DNA of 64,000 nt from Oscillospiraceae bacterium (GCA_022846095.1 AP025583.1:3373279-3437278), one strand, 5' to 3'; numbered from the stretch's first letter, positions 1 to 9,069 are shown. Made by a program: numbers and translations. Notes: generated from the letters alone by a model not told the origin.

Positions 1-1
1 G

Positions 2-925
2 GTACAGCGCTGCCTGGAGGTGCTGAACAAGGGCCTGCCATCGGAGTTACGGCTCCCCGTACTGGATGTAAAGCCCGACGCAAGCGACACCTGCGGCAGC
101 GAAGCACTGGCACGGAAAAAGGATACCATGGATCCCACCACAGCCGCCCGGTATTACCGGCAGATGGGGGCTCTGATCTGCATCACCAAGCTCATTGGGC
201 TGACCGACGTGCACCAGGACAACGTAATGCCCACTGAGACGGGGCCTGTCGTGATAGACGCTGAATGTGCGCTGGACCCGTGGATTATGCGCAGCGGCGA
301 GCTGTTTGCCACGTGTATGAACGCCGCCCTGGCAGAGTCCGGGACTGAGCAAGGTCCGGATACTGCCCTGGCCCAATTCACAATTTCCGGCCGCGGGAAA
401 AGTGACGATCTGTTCCGCAGCTACGCCGGCGAAATCAGGGCGGGGTACAGCCTGGCGCTCACCTGCTGCCGGGGGCTGCGGGAGGAGCTGTTCACGCTCA
501 TCGCCCGGCAGATGGCCACCGTGCGCAAAATCCGCTACGTGCCGCTGGGTACCGGCTCTTTCTATGAGATGGCCGGCAACTACTATTACGACGCGGCACT
601 GACCGGGCAGAACACCTATAAAACACTGGCCGGCCGGATAGCGCGCTTCGGCCTGCCCGCGCAGGAGGGAGGATACCCCGGATGGCGCAAGGAGCTGGAA
701 CGGTCTGTCCGGGCGAGCCTCGACAGAGGGGACGTGCCCTACTTTACCCTGTCCATGCCGGGCAGCGGCAGCGCGGCTGGAGACATCGCCTGTGATGGCG
801 TCGTCGTTGGAAATGCGGGCTACCTGTTCAAAACACCAATCGAGTCGGTGCTGGAGGAAAACCTGAATTTCCTGGAGTCAGTCAGCGCGCGGGCCCAGCT
901 GGAACTCCTGCTGCAGGGGGGCTAG
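2..925 (+). CDS. LanM-like lanthipeptide dehydratase domain protein (5' partial)
   Basis: The frame is open to the left edge, so the start is probably outside the window; a GTG at 20 is the first start-like codon inside it. Counting from that GTG, the segment YYRQMG (45-50), TDVHQDN (62-68) and VIDAE (78-82) matches the kinase-like centre of the LanM N-terminal dehydratase domain (DUF4135), which phosphorylates and eliminates Ser/Thr in type 2 lanthipeptide precursors. The region DVPYF near residue 240 fits the end of that domain. The protein stops about 60 residues later without any LanC-like cyclase domain, whereas LanM enzymes usually run to about 900-1000 residues. The stop lies 3 bp before the amidase start. 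No precursor peptide is visible downstream. Family assignment is fairly safe; the actual substrate is unknown. Confidence 0.7.
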   Translation, partial: VQRCLEVLNKGLPSELRLPVLDVKPDASDTCGSEALARKKDTMDPTTAARYYRQMGALICITKLIGLTDVHQDNVMPTETGPVVIDAECALDPWIMRSGELFATCMNAALAESGTEQGPDTALAQFTISGRGKSDDLFRSYAGEIRAGYSLALTCCRGLREELFTLIARQMATVRKIRYVPLGTGSFYEMAGNYYYDAALTGQNTYKTLAGRIARFGLPAQEGGYPGWRKELERSVRASLDRGDVPYFTLSMPGSGSAAGDIACDGVVVGNAGYLFKTPIESVLEENLNFLESVSARAQLELLLQGG

Positions 926-928
926 CCC

Positions 929-1756
929 ATGACATCTCAGCCGGATGAACGCTTCCGCAAAGCCGGGCTGGCGGTAACCGAAACCCTGACCCTGGTCAAC
1001 TTCGGCCGCGGCGGGCCGGACCGGCATATTGAGTACCTGGTGGTGCACTACGTGGGGGCCACCGGCGGCGCCGCGGACAATGCCGCGTATTACCGCAGCG
1101 TCTACCGGGGGGCCTCGGCCCACTACTTCGTGGACTTCGACGGCTCGGTGGTCCAGGTGGTGCGGGACGAGGACGTGGCCTGGCACTGCGGCACCCGCGG
1201 CAGCTACAAGCACCCCTGGTGCCGCAACCTGAACAGCATCGGCATCGAGCTGTGCGTGCGCAACGGGCACGGTAACGTGCAGGACACCGGGCCCCACGCG
1301 GGCTGGTATTTTGAAACGGCCACCCTCCAGGCGGCCCAGCGGCTGCTGCGCCTGCTGATGGGGCAGTACGGCATTGCCCCGGACCACGTGCTGCGCCACT
1401 TCGACGTGACGGGGAAGATGTGCCCCGCCCCCTTCTGCAACGGCCAGCTCGACTGGGAGGAATTCAAGCGGGGCATCCGGGAGGCGCAGCCCCCGCCCCC
1501 CGCCCCGTCCCCGGGCGGCGGCTCCGTGCAACCCGCGCCCGCGCCGGACGATAGGGGCTTCGACGCTGAAATGGCGCGCTATCTGGCCGGCAGGGCGGCC
1601 CTGCCCGGCTCCGGCTGGTCCTGCGCCGCCCGGGAGTGGGCCCTGCGCCGGGCGCTGGTGCAGGGGGATGAAAAGGGCCGGGTGGCCTGGGGCGGCTTCG
1701 TCACGCTGGAGCAGGTGATCCAGGTGCTGTACCGGTTCGGCAGAAAAACAAAATAA
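929..1756 (+). CDS. N-acetylmuramoyl-L-alanine amidase (Amidase_2 / T7-lysozyme fold)
   Basis: A zinc amidase expected to cut the bond between MurNAc and L-Ala in peptidoglycan. His40 (in VVHY), His157 (RHFDVTG) and Cys165 (MCPAP) sit where the H-H-C zinc ligands of T7-lysozyme-type amidases belong. Residues 1-170 form the catalytic domain. A Pro-rich linker at about 178-205 leads to a 60-residue C-terminal domain that I do not recognise and that could bind cell wall. There is no signal peptide, as expected for an endolysin released through a holin. It starts 3 bp after the LanM-like gene and is followed 15 bp later by the holin, so the three genes look co-transcribed. It could be a phage-derived lysis cassette. 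Confidence 0.88.
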   Translation: MTSQPDERFRKAGLAVTETLTLVNFGRGGPDRHIEYLVVHYVGATGGAADNAAYYRSVYRGASAHYFVDFDGSVVQVVRDEDVAWHCGTRGSYKHPWCRNLNSIGIELCVRNGHGNVQDTGPHAGWYFETATLQAAQRLLRLLMGQYGIAPDHVLRHFDVTGKMCPAPFCNGQLDWEEFKRGIREAQPPPPAPSPGGGSVQPAPAPDDRGFDAEMARYLAGRAALPGSGWSCAAREWALRRALVQGDEKGRVAWGGFVTLEQVIQVLYRFGRKTK

Positions 1757-1771
1757 AAAGGAGAGTTTAAC

Positions 1772-2110
1772 ATGGATTTATTACAGGCCCTGCAGGCCAT
1801 GGACTGGGGCGAGGCCCTGGCCTACCTGCTCAACGCCGTGATGGTGGCGATGGGCGGGGTCGTCCTGCGCTACGTGGTCCCGTGGCTGAAGCACCTGACC
1901 CAGGACAGCTGGATTGAGCGGGCGGTGAAGGCCGCGGAGCAGCTCTACCCGGAGCCGGGCTGCGGCGCGCAGAAAAAGCTCTACGTGACCTCCAGCCTCC
2001 TGGACGCCGGGGTAATCCGGGCCGGGCGCAACGGCATAATCCGGGACTCGGACAATATGCGCATCGAGGCCCAGGTTCTGGAGGTAAACGGCGCCCGCCC
2101 GGGCGCGTAG
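1772..2110 (+). CDS. Phage-type holin (LLH superfamily)
   Basis: A 112-residue protein with one clear N-terminal membrane segment (about residues 15-38), then an amphipathic stretch beginning VVPWLKHL and a charged tail containing QLYPEPGCGAQKK. This layout and the AAEQL-YP-KK pattern match the LLH/holin_6 family found next to endolysins in Firmicute phages and bacteriocin-like loci. It would form the membrane lesion that lets the adjoining amidase reach the wall. The start ATG follows AAAAGGAGAGTTTAAC. It is the last gene of the unit and is followed by a strong hairpin. Confidence 0.8.
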   Translation: MDLLQALQAMDWGEALAYLLNAVMVAMGGVVLRYVVPWLKHLTQDSWIERAVKAAEQLYPEPGCGAQKKLYVTSSLLDAGVIRAGRNGIIRDSDNMRIEAQVLEVNGARPGA

Positions 2111-2119
2111 CCCGGACAA

Positions 2120-2155
2120 AAGGCGGGCCCGCGGCATGTGCCGCGGGCCCGCCTT
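2120..2155. terminator. Long GC-rich hairpin between the holin and pyk genes
   Basis: Seventeen-base inverted repeat with arms 2120-2136 and 2139-2155. It lies between two converging genes. On the minus strand it is followed by TTTTG, so it can serve as the pyk terminator; on the plus strand the U-tract is poor. Confidence 0.7.
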
Positions 2156-2176
2156 CAGTTCAATTCCAATTGCGGC

Positions 2177-3598
2177 TCAGCCCACCACCTGGGCCTTCAC
2201 CAGGTTGGTGGTGCCGCTCTCGCCGATGGGCACGCCCGCGGTGATGACCACGGTCTCCCCCGGCTTCACCACGCCCTCCTTGCGGGCCACGTCGATGCTC
2301 ATGGAGAAGAGGCGGTCGGTGGAGTCCACGAAGCCGGTGAGGAAGGAGTGCACCCCCCAGGAGATGGCCAGCTGCCGCCGGGCCTTCTCGCTCTGACAGA
2401 TGGCCACAATGGGGCACTGGGGGCGGTAGCGGGAGATGACCCGGGCGGTGTAGCCCGACTGGGTGGGGGCCAGGATGGCCTGGGCCCGCAGATCCATGGC
2501 GGTCAGGCAGCAGGTGTGGGTGATGGCGTCGGTGATGGAGGTCTGGCCGGGCAGCATCTCGTGCTCCCGGAAGCGGCCCCAGTAGTCAATGGCCTCCTCG
2601 GCGGCCACCACGGTGTCCACCATGGTCTCCAGGGCCTCCACGGGGTACTTGCCCGAGGCCGTCTCGCCGGAGAGCATGACGCAGGAGGTACCGTCAAAGA
2701 CGGCGTTGGCCACGTCGGAGACCTCCGCCCGGGTGGGGCGGGGGTTGCGGATCATGGAGTCCAGCATCTGGGTGGCGGTGATGACGGGGATGCCCTGGCG
2801 GATGGTGGCCTTGATCATCTTCTTCTGGAGGATGGGCACCTCGTGGGCGGGGATTTCCACCCCCAGGTCGCCCCGGGCCACCATGATGCCGTCGGAGGCG
2901 GCGATGATGGCGTCCAGGTTCTCCACGCCCTCCCGGTTTTCGATCTTGGAGATGATGCGGATATTGTCCCCGCCGTACTGGTGCAGGCAGGCGCGGATGT
3001 CCTCCACGTCGCTGGCCTTGCGCACAAAGGAGGCGGCGATGAACTCGAAGTCGTTCTCCACGGCGAACTTCAAATCCTCCTTGTCCTTCTCGGTGAGGGA
3101 GGGCAGCAGGATGTGCACGCCGGGGATGTTGATGCTCTTGTTGCTGGACAGGGGGCCGCCGTTGTCCACGGTGCAGACGATGTCGTGCCCCTTGATCTCC
3201 CGGACGCTGAGCTCAATGAGGCCGTCGTCCACCAGGATGCGGCAGCCGGGGGCCACCTCCCGGTGGAGGTTTTCGTAGGTCACCGACACGCGGGCGGCGT
3301 CGCCGGGCACGTCGTCGGTGGTGAGGATGAAGTCCCCGCCCTTCTCCAGGGTCACCGCGCCGCTTTCAAAGGCCCTGACGCGGATCTCGGGGCCCTTGGT
3401 GTCCAGGATGGCGGCCACGGGCACGCCCATCTCGTCCCGGGCGTGCTTGAGCTTCAGGAGCTGGGCCCGGTGGCTCTCGTGGGTGCCGTGGGAGAAGTTA
3501 AAGCGGGCCGCGTCCATCCCGGCGGCGATGAGCCTGCGGATGGTGGCCTCGTCGTCCACGGCGGGGCCCAGGGTGCAGATGATTTTCGTCTTTCTCAA
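2177..3598 (-). CDS. pyk: Pyruvate kinase
   Basis: Converts phosphoenolpyruvate and ADP to pyruvate and ATP in the cytoplasm. It shows the family opening RKTKIICTLGPA, the DTKGPEIR loop, the substrate-loop SKIENREG, the ARGDLGVEI signature and MLSGETASGKYP. I place the start at the TTG at 3598, 8 bases after GGAGGG, giving 473 residues, the usual length for pyruvate kinases without the PEP-utiliser extension seen in Bacillus. The longer frame begins with 12 residues that do not fit the family. It is transcribed toward the holin gene and stands alone. Confidence 0.96.
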   Translation of the reverse strand: MRKTKIICTLGPAVDDEATIRRLIAAGMDAARFNFSHGTHESHRAQLLKLKHARDEMGVPVAAILDTKGPEIRVRAFESGAVTLEKGGDFILTTDDVPGDAARVSVTYENLHREVAPGCRILVDDGLIELSVREIKGHDIVCTVDNGGPLSSNKSINIPGVHILLPSLTEKDKEDLKFAVENDFEFIAASFVRKASDVEDIRACLHQYGGDNIRIISKIENREGVENLDAIIAASDGIMVARGDLGVEIPAHEVPILQKKMIKATIRQGIPVITATQMLDSMIRNPRPTRAEVSDVANAVFDGTSCVMLSGETASGKYPVEALETMVDTVVAAEEAIDYWGRFREHEMLPGQTSITDAITHTCCLTAMDLRAQAILAPTQSGYTARVISRYRPQCPIVAICQSEKARRQLAISWGVHSFLTGFVDSTDRLFSMSIDVARKEGVVKPGETVVITAGVPIGESGTTNLVKAQVVG

Positions 3599-3705
3599 GG
3601 TCGTATCCCTCCAAATCGGGTACATACATGTCAAAATTCGTGCAGGGTAATCATACTATAACCGCCCCGGTTTGAAAAGGGGCAAACCCCACAAGACTGT
3701 GCGGT

Positions 3706-4914
3706 TCAGTTTTGCCCGCGCTCCGGGGCCGCCCGCAGGGCCAGGGCGCACAGCCCCGTGCCCGCCAGGGCGAAGCCGGTGCAGATCGCCAGCATCAGGT
3801 TGGCTCCCCCCGCGTCCAGGGCCCGGCCCGCCACGAAGCTGCCCAGCACGCCCCCCAGGCCGTTGGAGGCCACCATCATCAGGCTCTGGCCCCGCACCCG
3901 GTCGGCCGGGGGCACCGACTCGTTGACGAAAAAGACCGACGCCGGGGTGAAGAGCCCGTACCCCAGCATTTGCAGCGGCTGGCACAGCAGCACGGTGGCG
4001 TAGTTGAAGGACAGCAGCAGGGCCGCCCCCTTAACCGCCACGAAGGCCATGCTCATCACCAGCAGCCGGGCGCTGCCCAAACGGCGCATCAGCCGCTGGA
4101 ACACGAAGGCGGCGGGCAGCTCGAAGCCCGCCATGACGAAGAGCACCAGCCCCAGCCCTGCGTCGTCCCCGCCCCGGCTGACCACCACGTTGACCAGGAA
4201 GTTGGACATGGGCAGAAAGCCCGTGAGCCCCAGCAGGATGCCCGCCAGCATACAGGTGAACCGGGGCCGGCTGCGCAGCAGGGAAAGGGCCGACTGGGGC
4301 CTGGGCCGCTCCTCCCCCTCCGGCGCGGGAGCGGCCCGGAAGGCGGGGTAGGAGATCACCAGCAGCATCTCCAGCGCCACCAGGGCGGCGTGGGTCACCA
4401 GGGTGCTCTCCACCCCCAGCCGCCCCACCTGGAGGCCCAGCAGCACGCAGGTCACCGCGTAGCTCATGCTGCCCAGGCCCCGGCCCAGGCTGTAGCGGAT
4501 GGGCACCCCGGCGTTGATATACTGCACCGCCATGGAGTCCATCAGGGGGTAGGCGGACACCTCGAAGCCGCCGATGACGGCGAAGACCGCCAGCGTGCCC
4601 GCCAGGCCCATGGGCACCGCGAGGAAGAGCAGCCCCGCGGCGAAGGACAGGCCCAGGGAGGCGGTGACGATGCGTTTCAGCGGCACCTGGGGGTGCCGGT
4701 CGGCAAAGCCGCCCAGCAGGGGCTGGCAAAAAATCCCCGCCAGGCAGCGCACGGCGATGACCGCCCCCACGTCGGTGTTGGAGAACCCCCGCGCCAGCAG
4801 CAGGGCGGCCTGATAGCCGCACACCGCCGCAAACATGGCCCAGAAGCCCAGCTGCATGGCGATATAGTGGTAGTCCAGCCTCCGGTGGGAGGGCAGGCTT
4901 TGGCTCCGGGCCAT
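3706..4914 (-). CDS. MFS transporter (LacY/nucleoside-symporter-like)
   Basis: A 402-residue polytopic protein with about twelve hydrophobic helices and an MFS-type loop between helices 2 and 3 (GGFADRHPQVPLKR). It resembles the MFS_1-like group related to LacY and NupG. The substrate cannot be read from sequence. It is the last gene of a minus-strand run that makes and modifies surface polymers, 11 bp after the DHHW gene, so a role in export or import linked to that cassette is possible. Start ATG follows AGGGGGTGAACCC. Confidence 0.82.
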   Translation of the reverse strand: MARSQSLPSHRRLDYHYIAMQLGFWAMFAAVCGYQAALLLARGFSNTDVGAVIAVRCLAGIFCQPLLGGFADRHPQVPLKRIVTASLGLSFAAGLLFLAVPMGLAGTLAVFAVIGGFEVSAYPLMDSMAVQYINAGVPIRYSLGRGLGSMSYAVTCVLLGLQVGRLGVESTLVTHAALVALEMLLVISYPAFRAAPAPEGEERPRPQSALSLLRSRPRFTCMLAGILLGLTGFLPMSNFLVNVVVSRGGDDAGLGLVLFVMAGFELPAAFVFQRLMRRLGSARLLVMSMAFVAVKGAALLLSFNYATVLLCQPLQMLGYGLFTPASVFFVNESVPPADRVRGQSLMMVASNGLGGVLGSFVAGRALDAGGANLMLAICTGFALAGTGLCALALRAAPERGQN

Positions 4915-4925
4915 GGGTTCACCCC

Positions 4926-6125
4926 CTATTTGGAATATTGGAACATATCGGCGTTGGACACGGTGCCCGCCGTGTACAGCGTGAGCACCAGATCCGGCTC
5001 CACCCGCGACACCACGTCGGCCACGTCCTCCTTCAGATAGCGCAGGTCCACGGTGGTCAGCTCGCCGCAGGACAGGGCCAGGAAGGGGGTCAGGGCGCAG
5101 GCGAAGGAGTCCCGGATGAGCAGGATCTTGGGCCCGTCCGGGTTTTTGTGGTTCACGACGGTGGCCAGGGGGTAGTCCCCGCCCGCGTAGTAGGTGTAGG
5201 GGTTGCCGCCGAACCAGTCCCGCTGCGCCACACGCTCAGGGAAGCAGACCGATTCATTGAAGCGCCCGGAGCGGTCGATGGCGTAGAAGGGGCAGGTGTA
5301 GGTCAAATCTGTGTCGAATTTGGGGGTAAAGACCGTAAAATCGTCCACCCCCGCGTAGAGGGAGCCCACCCGCTTGCCCTGGCTGCCCAGGAAGAAGTCC
5401 TCCAGCACCTCGGTGTCCCACAGCGCCGGGTCGGCCAGCTCCCCGGACAGGTCCAGACCGTAGTCCGCCTCCAGGGTTTCGGCCAGATAGCCCCAGGCAT
5501 AAAAGGCCGCCTCGGGCCGCCAGTGGTGGTCGGTGCGGAAAAACCAGTCCCCGTAGTCCCCGGACTGCTCAAAGAGGGGCCGCAGGTCCAGCGCCGCCCC
5601 GCCCACCCCCGCCAGGGCGGCCAGAAAGCCGTCGGCGTTCTCGTTGCCGTAGTCGCGCACGCCCGGGGGCAGGGGGTCGGTCCCCCGCGCGATCTTCTGG
5701 GGGGCCAGCAGGAAGAGGCTGGGCACCCCCTGCGCCGCCAGCGCCCGGCTCAGCTCCCCCGCCGCCAGGGCGTTGTCCGTGCAGTCGGCGGGTTGGGCCT
5801 GGATATAGGCGAAGTTGAGCGCCCCGCCGTCCAGCTTGGCCACGTTGGAGCTCTGGGACACGTCCTCCACCACCCTCCGGCCGGTGAGGCGCTGCACCAG
5901 GCCGTAGAGCTGGATGAACTGGTGGCCCCGGTCCAGGTCCTTGTTGGCCGCCTCCTCCGCCCCGCCCTCCAGCAGCGCGCCCAGGCGGGAGGGGTCCTGC
6001 CGCAGCAGGCCCAGCTCGGCGCGCAGGGCCCCGGCCCCGCCGAAGAAGGCGGTGAGCATCAGGCCGAAGCCCACCAGCAGGGCCGCCAGCAGGCAAAGAG
6101 CGGTCAGGGTATTTCTGCGTCTCAT
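4926..6125 (-). CDS. DHHW family protein (AlgX/AlgJ-like SGNH acetyltransfer partner)
   Basis: 399 residues with an N-terminal membrane anchor (residues 6-28) and an extracellular domain that carries the family motif TDHHW, with a later RDSF that could supply the SGNH-type nucleophile. DHHW proteins pair with MBOAT acyltransferases and complete O-acetylation of surface polysaccharides outside the membrane, as AlgX/AlgJ do for alginate. The gene lies 12 bp downstream of the MBOAT gene, which supports this role. The polymer it modifies is unknown. Confidence 0.85.
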   Translation of the reverse strand: MRRRNTLTALCLLAALLVGFGLMLTAFFGGAGALRAELGLLRQDPSRLGALLEGGAEEAANKDLDRGHQFIQLYGLVQRLTGRRVVEDVSQSSNVAKLDGGALNFAYIQAQPADCTDNALAAGELSRALAAQGVPSLFLLAPQKIARGTDPLPPGVRDYGNENADGFLAALAGVGGAALDLRPLFEQSGDYGDWFFRTDHHWRPEAAFYAWGYLAETLEADYGLDLSGELADPALWDTEVLEDFFLGSQGKRVGSLYAGVDDFTVFTPKFDTDLTYTCPFYAIDRSGRFNESVCFPERVAQRDWFGGNPYTYYAGGDYPLATVVNHKNPDGPKILLIRDSFACALTPFLALSCGELTTVDLRYLKEDVADVVSRVEPDLVLTLYTAGTVSNADMFQYSK

Positions 6126-6137
6126 TCCACCGCCCCC

Positions 6138-7559
6138 TTAAAAGTTAAAATAGATGAACGGGTTGTAGGTGCCCTTGATGATGAAGCTGGCCGCCACCGT
6201 GAACACCGCCAGCGCCAGCAGGGCGTACCCCGCGTCCCACACCGGGGCCAGCCTGCCCGCCCCGCCCCGGTACAGGCGCGCCCGCAGCCAGTCCGCCGCC
6301 GGCGCGGCGAAGAGGATTCCCGCCAGCAGCACGGGCCAGTACTCGCCCAGGCAGTAGGCCGCCGCATCGTTCCAGCCGCCGCCCCGGCCCAGGCCCAGCA
6401 TGGCCCCCAGGTACCTCCCCGCCGCGCCCAGGCTGTCCGCGCGGAAGAGCACCCAGGCGAAGTTGACCATCAGCATGGTGTAGAGCCATTTCAGCCCCGC
6501 GGGCCAGCCCCGGCCCAGGCGGCAGAACTTCTCCAGGCACAGCAGGAGGAAGTAAAACAGCCCCCAGCACACGAAGGTCCAGTTGGCCCCGTGCCAGACG
6601 CCGGTGAGCAGCCACACCACAAAGAGGTTGCGCAGCAGCTTCCACCTGGAGTTCACCCGGCTTCCCCCCAGGGGGAAGTACACGTAGTCCCGGAACCAGG
6701 TGGACAGGGAGATGTGCCACCGCCGCCAGAACTCGGTGATGGATCGGGAGATATAGGGGTAGTTGAAGTTCTCCAGGAAGCGGAAGCCGAACATCCTGCC
6801 CAGGCCGATGGCCATGTCGGAGTAGCCGGAGAAGTCGTAGTAGATCTGGAGGGTGTAGCACACCGCCCCCAGCCAGGCCAGGGCGGTGGACAGCCCCTCC
6901 GGGGTCTGGGCGTAGGCCCGGTCGGCCACCAGGGCCAGCTGGTTGGAGAGCAGCACCTTCTTCCCCAGGCCCACCACGAAGCGTCGGGCGCCGTCGGCAA
7001 AGCCGTCCCAGCTCTCCCGCCGGTGGTCGATCTGCTCGGCCACCGTCTCGTACTTCACGATGGGCCCGGCGATGAGCTGAGGGAAGAAGGAGATGTACAG
7101 CCCCACCTTGAGGGGGGAGCGCTGGGCCTCACCCCGGCCCCGGTTCACGTCCAGCACATAGCTCAGGGCCTGGAAGGTGAAGAAGGAGATGCCGATGGGC
7201 AGCTCGATGCCGGGCACGGTCAGCCCCAGCCCCAGCCGGTTCAGATTGACCAGGGTGAAGGACAGATACTTGAACACGAACAGCAGCCCCAGGTTCACCG
7301 CCAGGGCGGCGGCCACGGGGGTGCGGGTGCTCCGCCCCGCCCGGCGGCGGGCGGCCACCCACAGCCCGAAGCCGTAGTTGAACAAAATCGAGGCGATCAT
7401 GACCAGGACGAACCAGGGCTCCCCCCAGGCGTAGAAGCCCAGGGAGGCCGCCAGCAGGAACACGTTCTGTCCCTGCCGGTGGCCCCGGAACACCCCGTAG
7501 TAGCCCAGCAGCACCAGGGGCAGGAACAGGAAGAGGAAAATGGAGCTGGAAAACAGCAT
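6138..7559 (-). CDS. MBOAT O-acyltransferase (AlgI/DltB-like)
   Basis: A 473-residue membrane-bound O-acyltransferase with the family features FWRRWHISLSTW (WHIS region) and the catalytic His in GVWHGANW. It would move acetyl groups across the membrane to surface glycans or teichoic acid, handing them to the DHHW partner encoded next. The start is the ATG at 7559 after AAGGAGTAAGCAT; a longer upstream frame lacks family similarity. It forms a tight operon with the acyltransferase-3 gene upstream and the DHHW gene downstream. Confidence 0.93.
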   Translation of the reverse strand: MLFSSSIFLFLFLPLVLLGYYGVFRGHRQGQNVFLLAASLGFYAWGEPWFVLVMIASILFNYGFGLWVAARRRAGRSTRTPVAAALAVNLGLLFVFKYLSFTLVNLNRLGLGLTVPGIELPIGISFFTFQALSYVLDVNRGRGEAQRSPLKVGLYISFFPQLIAGPIVKYETVAEQIDHRRESWDGFADGARRFVVGLGKKVLLSNQLALVADRAYAQTPEGLSTALAWLGAVCYTLQIYYDFSGYSDMAIGLGRMFGFRFLENFNYPYISRSITEFWRRWHISLSTWFRDYVYFPLGGSRVNSRWKLLRNLFVVWLLTGVWHGANWTFVCWGLFYFLLLCLEKFCRLGRGWPAGLKWLYTMLMVNFAWVLFRADSLGAAGRYLGAMLGLGRGGGWNDAAAYCLGEYWPVLLAGILFAAPAADWLRARLYRGGAGRLAPVWDAGYALLALAVFTVAASFIIKGTYNPFIYFNF

Positions 7560-7570
7560 ATGCTTACTCC

Positions 7571-8635
7571 TTATGTGAGGTACTTGCCCACCAGGGGGAT
7601 TTTGGAGATGGGCCACGCCACCAGGGCCGCGCACAGGAAGACACCCAGGGCCAGCGCGGGCACCGCCAGGGCGGGGGCGAAGGAGAGCGTGGAGATGCCG
7701 AAGTGGCGCAGGAGCATGATGAAGAAGTCGTGCACCAGATAGATGCCGAAGGAGATCCGCGCCAGGCCCCCCGCCCGCTGGCGGCGGGAGCGCTCCTCAC
7801 TCAGGCCCAGCACGTAGCGGAAGAGCACAAAGACCGCCACCGACATGCACACCACGTTGGGGCTCAGGTAGCTGTAGAGCACCAGGGCCTGCCCGCCGTC
7901 CCGGGCGGAGAGCGCCGCGTTGCCCCACACCGTGGCCACCGCGCCGCCCGCGCCCAGCACGTAGATCAGCACCTCGGCCACACGGCCCAGGGTGTAGGTT
8001 TTCAGATAGTACCCCGCCACGTAAAAGCCCACGTACCCCAGCACCAGATGGATCTGCATCTGGCCCAGCCAGGCGGACGCGGTGGCGCTGGGGCGCAGCT
8101 TGAGCAGGGTGGGCAGCAGGCAGGCCACCACGAAGGTCACGGCGAAAAACCAGTGGAGCTCCCCCCGGCTTGCCCCCCGGACAAAGGCCCGCAGCACCGG
8201 GGTAATCAGGTACAGCCCCAGGATCATGAACAGAAACCACAGATGGTAGTGGGCCTTGCCCCACACCGCCTGCATGAAGGAGTCAAACACCAGCGCGGGG
8301 GTGAAGCGGTCGTGCTCCAGCAGGTGGCCGAAGAGCTCGTAGAGGAAGTTCCAGAACAGCAGGGCCGCCAGGACGCGCAGCATGTACTTGAAAATCAGAT
8401 CCCCCGGGCCCACCTTCTTTTTGGGGTCCAGCAGAAACATGCCCGAGAGCATGACGAACACGGGCACGCACCAGCGCACCAGGCCGTTGTACACGTTAAA
8501 GACCCGCCAGGCCCCGGAACCCACGTCCACCTCGGCCATCCAGCCCCCGGCGATGTGGAGCACCACCATGGCCAGGATGGCGGCCACCCGCAGCAGGTCC
8601 GCGTAGGCCAGCCGGCCCCCCTCCGCGCGCGCCAC
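7571..8635 (-). CDS. Acyltransferase 3 family integral membrane protein
   Basis: 354 residues with about ten membrane spans. The first span carries ADLLRVAAILAMVVLHIAG, in which the His after the hydrophobic run is typical of OafA/WecH-type acyltransferases. These enzymes O-acylate surface sugars. A GTG start at 8635 follows GGAGGGCTAGGC and overlaps the end of the VOC gene region, so the two are translationally linked. It adds a second acylation activity to the MBOAT-DHHW cassette. Confidence 0.85.
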   Translation of the reverse strand: MARAEGGRLAYADLLRVAAILAMVVLHIAGGWMAEVDVGSGAWRVFNVYNGLVRWCVPVFVMLSGMFLLDPKKKVGPGDLIFKYMLRVLAALLFWNFLYELFGHLLEHDRFTPALVFDSFMQAVWGKAHYHLWFLFMILGLYLITPVLRAFVRGASRGELHWFFAVTFVVACLLPTLLKLRPSATASAWLGQMQIHLVLGYVGFYVAGYYLKTYTLGRVAEVLIYVLGAGGAVATVWGNAALSARDGGQALVLYSYLSPNVVCMSVAVFVLFRYVLGLSEERSRRQRAGGLARISFGIYLVHDFFIMLLRHFGISTLSFAPALAVPALALGVFLCAALVAWPISKIPLVGKYLT

Positions 8636-8637
8636 GC

Positions 8638-9006
8638 CTAGCCCTCCGCCGGGACGATCTCCAGCCAGTAGCCGTCCGGGTCCTCAATGAAGTAGATGCC
8701 CATCTCCGGGTTTTCAAAGCACACGCAGCCCATGGCGCGGTGGCGCGCCCGCAGGGCCTCGAACTCGTCGGTGACAAAGGCCAGATGGAATTCGCACTCC
8801 CCCAGGTCGTAGGGCCCGGTGCGCTCCCGCAGCCAGGTCAGCTCCAGGGAGAAGCCGGTCTCCCCGTCCCCCAGGTACACCAGCTTGAAGGAGCCGTCCT
8901 CCGCCTCCTTCTCCCGCACGGGGGTGAGGCCCAGGGCCTGCCTGTAAAAGGCCAGGGAGCGGTCCAGATCCAGGACGTTGAAGTTAAAATGGTTGAATTG
9001 CAGCAT
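8638..9006 (-). CDS. VOC (glyoxalase I-like) family protein
   Basis: A 122-residue single vicinal-oxygen-chelate domain: FNHFNFNVLDLDRSLAFY at the start, FHLAFVTDEFEAL in the middle and the closing FIEDPDGYWLEIV with the metal-ligand Glu. This pattern resembles lactoylglutathione lyase, but the family also holds dioxygenases, epimerases and resistance proteins. I use the ATG at 9006, six bases after GAGGTG, rather than the one three codons earlier. It heads the acylation operon; a functional link is not evident. Confidence 0.85.
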   Translation of the reverse strand: MLQFNHFNFNVLDLDRSLAFYRQALGLTPVREKEAEDGSFKLVYLGDGETGFSLELTWLRERTGPYDLGECEFHLAFVTDEFEALRARHRAMGCVCFENPEMGIYFIEDPDGYWLEIVPAEG

Positions 9007-9046
9007 TATGAACACCTCGAGAAAATAAATGAATCTGGTATAAGAG

Positions 9047-9069
9047 CCTCCCCTATGAGGGGAGGTGAC
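9047..9069 (-). terminator. Candidate weak terminator after sdaAA
   Basis: Inverted repeat CCTCCCC / GGGGAGG just beyond the sdaAA stop. On the minus strand it is followed by CTCTTAT rather than a full U-tract, so termination is uncertain. Confidence 0.35.

Noticed and set aside
2138-3661. Long plus-strand open frame of about 500 codons opposite pyk
   Set aside because: It is the GC-rich antisense shadow of pyruvate kinase; composition is Gly/Val/His/Asp-rich without any family pattern.
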